Made by a program: the position numbers and the translations under genes
Assembly: GCA_030549775.1 (NCBI GenBank)
Contig: CM060171.1
Location: 60,446,360 to 60,510,359, forward strand
Direction of reading: 5' to 3'
Source of the DNA: Tamarix chinensis
Lineage: Eukaryota > Streptophyta > Magnoliopsida > Caryophyllales > Tamaricaceae
DNA: 64,000 bases
In this document: positions 60,461 through 64,000 of the stretch, piece by piece
Layout of the letters: every line of letters starts with the position of its first letter
How positions within the stretch are numbered: position 1 is the stretch's first letter
The notes under the pieces: model-generated
What the model was told of the DNA's origin: nothing
Databases searched by the model: none
Seen by the model: only the letters and a program-made list of their open reading frames with translations

Positions 60461-60954
60461 TAGGGATGTAAACGGGGCGGGTTTGGGTCGGGTATATTAT
60501 ACCCGTATCCGTACCCGATAAGAAAATCCGTACCCGAACTCGAACGGGTATCCGCTAGTACATCCATATCCGTATCTGTTGGATATCCATTACCCGACGG
60601 ATTATCCGTTTACCCGTTAATGGATATTATCCAACGGATAAATCCATTATCCGATGGATAAACTCATTTATAGTTAAGTCAAATGACAATTTTAACCTTA
60701 ATTTATACTATATTTATTTTAAAATTAAGGGTAAAAGAGTAATTATATATCGGGTAAACGGATACGGATATGGATACGGGTATAGTTACGGTTATGGGTA
60801 TGGATATCCATACCCGTATCCGTACCCGAACCCGACGGATATTTTAATCCATCATCCATATCCGTATCCATACCCGTTTATCCGTACCCGTTTAAGTATC
60901 CGTCGGATAAAATCCGTCGGGTTTCGGGTAAAACCCACCCCGTTTACATCCCTA
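60461..60954. mobile_element. hAT-like MITE in the RT of element C
   Basis: A 494-bp element starting TAGGGATGTAAACGGGG and ending CCCCGTTTACATCCCTA, inverted repeats of more than 20 bp with one mismatch. It is flanked by TTAAGGAT (60453-60460 and 60955-60962), a perfect 8-bp target-site duplication as for the hAT superfamily. Both halves are filled with TACCCGTATCC and GGATATCC words that fold back on each other. It has no coding capacity. Confidence 0.88.
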
Positions 60955-60962
60955 TTAAGGAT

Positions 60963-61383
60963 AAGTTTCCTATAACAGTTATTGAGGAGTTTCTTGATGA
61001 AAAGTAAGGTATCAAATTTTTTTCCATGATCGAACTATGATCAACATATCATCAAATTAGAATGTACTCTAAAGGTATCCATAAGATTTCTTTTAGAACT
61101 CATGAAGGGTTATATGAATTTATAGCGATGTCCTTTGGTCTTACAAGTTATCCCTTCACATTTCAATCTCTTATGACTGACACTTTTAAACCTTTCCTTT
61201 GAAATTTTGTCTTATTTTGTTTTAGTAGACAACCCATCTTGGGACTTGCACTTGTGAAATTTAAAGCAAGTGTTATAGACTCTTCAATGTAATACTCTCT
61301 TTGCAAAGTGAAGTAAATGTGAATTTGGATGCACAAGAGTTGAGTATTTGAGCAATTATATCTTAGCTAAAGGGGTTACTTCT
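60963..61383 (+). pseudogene. Element C reverse transcriptase, remainder
   Basis: RT resumes after the MITE with FPITVIEEFLDE, then YHQIRM-type and [19 protein letters not shown] text near 61040-61170. FxEFGCTRVEYLSNYILAKG follows near 61320-61370, where the normal form is CEFGxxxVEYLGHxIS. The catalytic DD box lies in a damaged stretch and is not clear. The frame ends at the insertion of LTR D. Confidence 0.72.
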
Positions 61384-61639
61384 TGTAATACTCTAAAATT
61401 TTGTAACCCTAATTTAGAACTTTTAGCCTTTTATCTAAAAAAATTAACCTTTAAATTAAATTAATATTTGTGTTAACCTTTGGCATGCAAATCTACACAA
61501 ATTATTTGATAAATTATTATATTTATTTTATCTTACCCTTTTTATTTAAATCAACCTTAAACCCATAATACCTGATTTATTTCTCTTAGTTTGATACCCT
61601 AAATTTAGATAAATTTAATATTATCCTTAAAACCTAAAA

Positions 61640-62530
61640 TTTAGCCTACACCCTTCCCCCTACAGACTTCCACCTACCCGGTGCATGCTTAAGTCCCTCA
61701 CCTCCCTTTTTTTTTCTTCTTCTTCTTCTCTTCTCCCTCGCACCCTGTCTCTTCTACTCTGACCTTCTTTCCTTCTTTCTTTCTTCTCCCCTACCTCTGG
61801 CTCCCTTATTTTTCCTCCCCACCACCGAAGCCAACACACCACTACATAGCCACCACCATCCTTGCCTCCACTTTCAGCTAACTTCCTCTTCTATTGTTCC
61901 CTCCTTCTTCCTCCTCCCCTACCACTCTTGTTTTCCTTCTTCCCTTCCCTACGATGACTTCTGCCGATCCCTGTTCCTAGCACCAACCTCACCCTTTGTA
62001 TCCATACCATAGGCAACGATAGTTTTTTTCCATTGCCGCCCCCTCCACTCGATGCCACCATTTCCTCTACCCTATAGACTCCCTACACAACCAAACCACA
62101 ACCTCACCACCCCCAGCCACCCTTCCACCATCCCCTTACATTCCACACCTCCACTTCAAAAATACCACCGCGTCTACCATCCTCTCTAAAGCCCTCTCCA
62201 AGATACATTTCCTCCACCCTTACAACTCCTCCCAACAAGCCTACCTCCGTCAACAACCACCACTAGCTCCTCTAAACCATCACCCCATAGCCACCCCGTC
62301 GCCAACTCGTCCTTCTTCTCCTCTCCTTTTCATTTTCTCCTTTTCCTCCTTTGTGTCACCTCTTTCCCACAACCCAACACTGCTTGTTGTAGCCTTCGCC
62401 CTTCCTACACCAGCACACTACAACACTACCCATCTCCACCTCCCACGATAGCCCTACACCTGCCGGCCAAACCAATGCAACCCGACCATCACCTCTAACC
62501 CTCAACAACTAGCCACCAAGCCCCCTACAT
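61640..62530 (+). repeat. Pyrimidine-rich tract of LTR D
   Basis: The counterpart of the tracts in A1 and A2, less pure (more A interspersed), with short C-rich clusters such as CACCACCCCC. It contains no recognisable gene. Confidence 0.75.
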
Positions 62531-63044
62531 GCATGGATCATGCTACACATGCAATGTGAGTGGTGTTTTGAAATTTTAAATTATTTTGGTAATAGTTGGT
62601 ATATATGGGTAGTTTGATAATTTTGTATTTATTAAATATTGTTAATAAAATTTATTATTTTATTGATCAAATATTAATAGGGTATTTGTCATATTATTTT
62701 TAGGTACAAAAATTTTAGTAGTGAAGCCTGATAATTTTTAAGAGGTTACTGATAAATTATGCTTTTGTTGGAAATTAGATAACCTATATACTCCACTAAA
62801 ATGTTTGGATATCATATGATAATACATTAGGGTTTGGACATGTAATTCGTGTTAAGCATGATTTGTTATAAATAATTATGTGCTTATTATTATTAGCATG
62901 AAAAATTTAAAAGAAAGTATGATATCCTATGTCTAATATCATGTGTACGAAAGTGTGATTAAAATGGTTCTAATGTAGGGAAGAGTTTGTATGATATGTA
63001 CAGGTGAAAATGTTAGGTTAAACACGGTTAGATGTACTTGTAGC

Positions 63045-63090
63045 ATTATTATTATTATTATTATTATTATTTATTATTATTATTATTATT
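63045..63090. repeat. (TTA)n microsatellite
   Basis: About 15 TTA units with one interruption, inside LTR D. Confidence 0.93.
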
Positions 63091-63934
63091 CATATGCCGT
63101 AGGAATTATTTTGGTCATTTAAGCACACCATGATATGCAATATGAATCATAAGGCCTAACATGTTCTAATTATTATTATGTATAAGGTGGTAGGTGTTGT
63201 TGTTTTAGAAACCCATGTTTTAGGAAGATTATTATATTATTATATGTTCTAGGGTTATTTTGGTAATTTTTAGTGTGCCATGATGATTCTTCTAATAAAC
63301 ATGCATAATATGTTTTATTTATTATTAAGTATGAGAATAGGTGTTTTGTTGCTTTAGAAACATATGTTTCAACATGATTATGACTATTATATGGCCTAGG
63401 GGTATTTTGGTAATTTGAGTTTATCATGATGGTTATTCTAATAAACATGCGTGATAAGTATTATTGGTTGTTAAACATGAGAATATTTTTTTTTTATGTT
63501 TTAGAAACTCATGTTAGGGTTTTATATGCAGAATTATGTATAAGGGCAAAATGATTATTTGGCGTATCTAGTAATTTAATTACATGATAAATAATTTAAT
63601 TATAGGATATTATCCTTTTTATGACAAGTTGATAAATAAAATGGAATATATAATGGAAATGGATGGTAAAGTGATAAATTTATCCTTAAGGGTATTTTGT
63701 TTAATTTGACCTAAAGTGCCTAAGTGAGAATAATTGAGCTTAGGATAGCCTTAATAAATTTCTAATCTTGATATTGGTAATGATCTTAATTATGGTTGTC
63801 TTAGAATGTTTGGAAATGAATAAAAATGGTGAAGTATGAAGAATTAAATCTATGCGATTAATATGTACTTTCATGGTCACTGTTATAAAATATTAATACT
63901 TAAACTGAAAGACCTCAAGATTGGGAATGGTGGC

Positions 63935-64000
63935 TGTAATCCCCTAAAATTTTAGGAAACTATTAATTTAATAAATAACTATTATTTGAAATAAATTAGC
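63935..64000 (+). mobile_element. Start of LTR E, runs off the window
   Basis: TGTAATCCCCTAAAATTTTAGG, followed by a block close to the first 60 bases of A1 and A2 (ATTTGAAATAAATTAGC). It is the left edge of another giant-family LTR inserted into D after GTGGC. Confidence 0.75.

Larger units (their letters stand above)
61384..63934 (+). mobile_element. Giant-family LTR D, interrupted by E
   Basis: It begins TGTAATACTCTAAAATTTTG after CTTCT. Its block order matches A1 and A2: AT-rich start, C/T-rich tract (about 61640-62530), TTTTTAGGT block, AAGAAAGTATG block, GGTAATT-type repeats and GAAAGACCTCAAGATTGGGAATGGTGGC at the right. It breaks at 63934 exactly where another family member starts, so its remaining part and right duplication lie outside the window. 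Whether it is solo or a full element cannot be told. Confidence 0.75.

Overview
The window is nuclear DNA of a flowering plant (species not determinable by eye). It is AT-rich, has one split gene with GT-AG introns, and is otherwise almost entirely nested transposable elements. I see no bacterial, organellar, rRNA or tRNA features and no CRISPR array.

The only host gene I can support lies on the + strand at 30815-41152. Its eight exons join without a frame error into a 360-residue protein that I recognise as a hydroxyproline O-arabinosyltransferase (HPAT, CAZy family GT95), a Golgi type II membrane enzyme. Intron 1 is 7.1 kb because it holds a Ty3/gypsy LTR retrotransposon (32607-37981), which itself carries a GC-rich hAT-like element (34104-34925).

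Left of the gene (1-30 kb) are old LTRs. An old LTR at about 2797-9352 is split by a 2.2 kb solo LTR (4263-6446), and an LTR relic begins at 10216. At 15.1-28.4 kb a decayed LINE is split by a giant solo LTR (A1, 15282-25308; target-site duplication TGTAA), which is itself split by a second giant solo LTR of the same family (A2, 19798-24581; duplication GTTCT). These LTRs contain a pyrimidine-only tract of over 1 kb, a GGTAATT-type minisatellite and a roughly 64-bp tandem repeat. A tandem-repeat block and a possible Helitron 3' end lie just upstream of the gene.

Right of the gene (41.7-64 kb) a + strand Ty3/gypsy element C is interrupted three times. The first interruption is a 16.8 kb - strand Ty3/gypsy element B (42190-58980; duplication GATTT). 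The second is a hAT-like miniature element (60461-60954; duplication TTAAGGAT). The third is another giant LTR, D, starting at 61384. Element B carries a miniature-LTR (TRIM-like) array in its integrase and a 5'-truncated LINE (54029-56595; 15-bp duplication) in its 5' LTR. LTR D is interrupted at 63935 by yet another family member, E, that runs off the window.

The biology is one cell-wall/peptide glycosylation gene inside a deep nest of mostly dead transposons. I do not see a convincing new molecular system. The most unusual material is the giant LTRs with strand-asymmetric pyrimidine tracts, the repeated insertion of LTRs into LTRs of their own kind, and the TRIM-like array with an inverted head.
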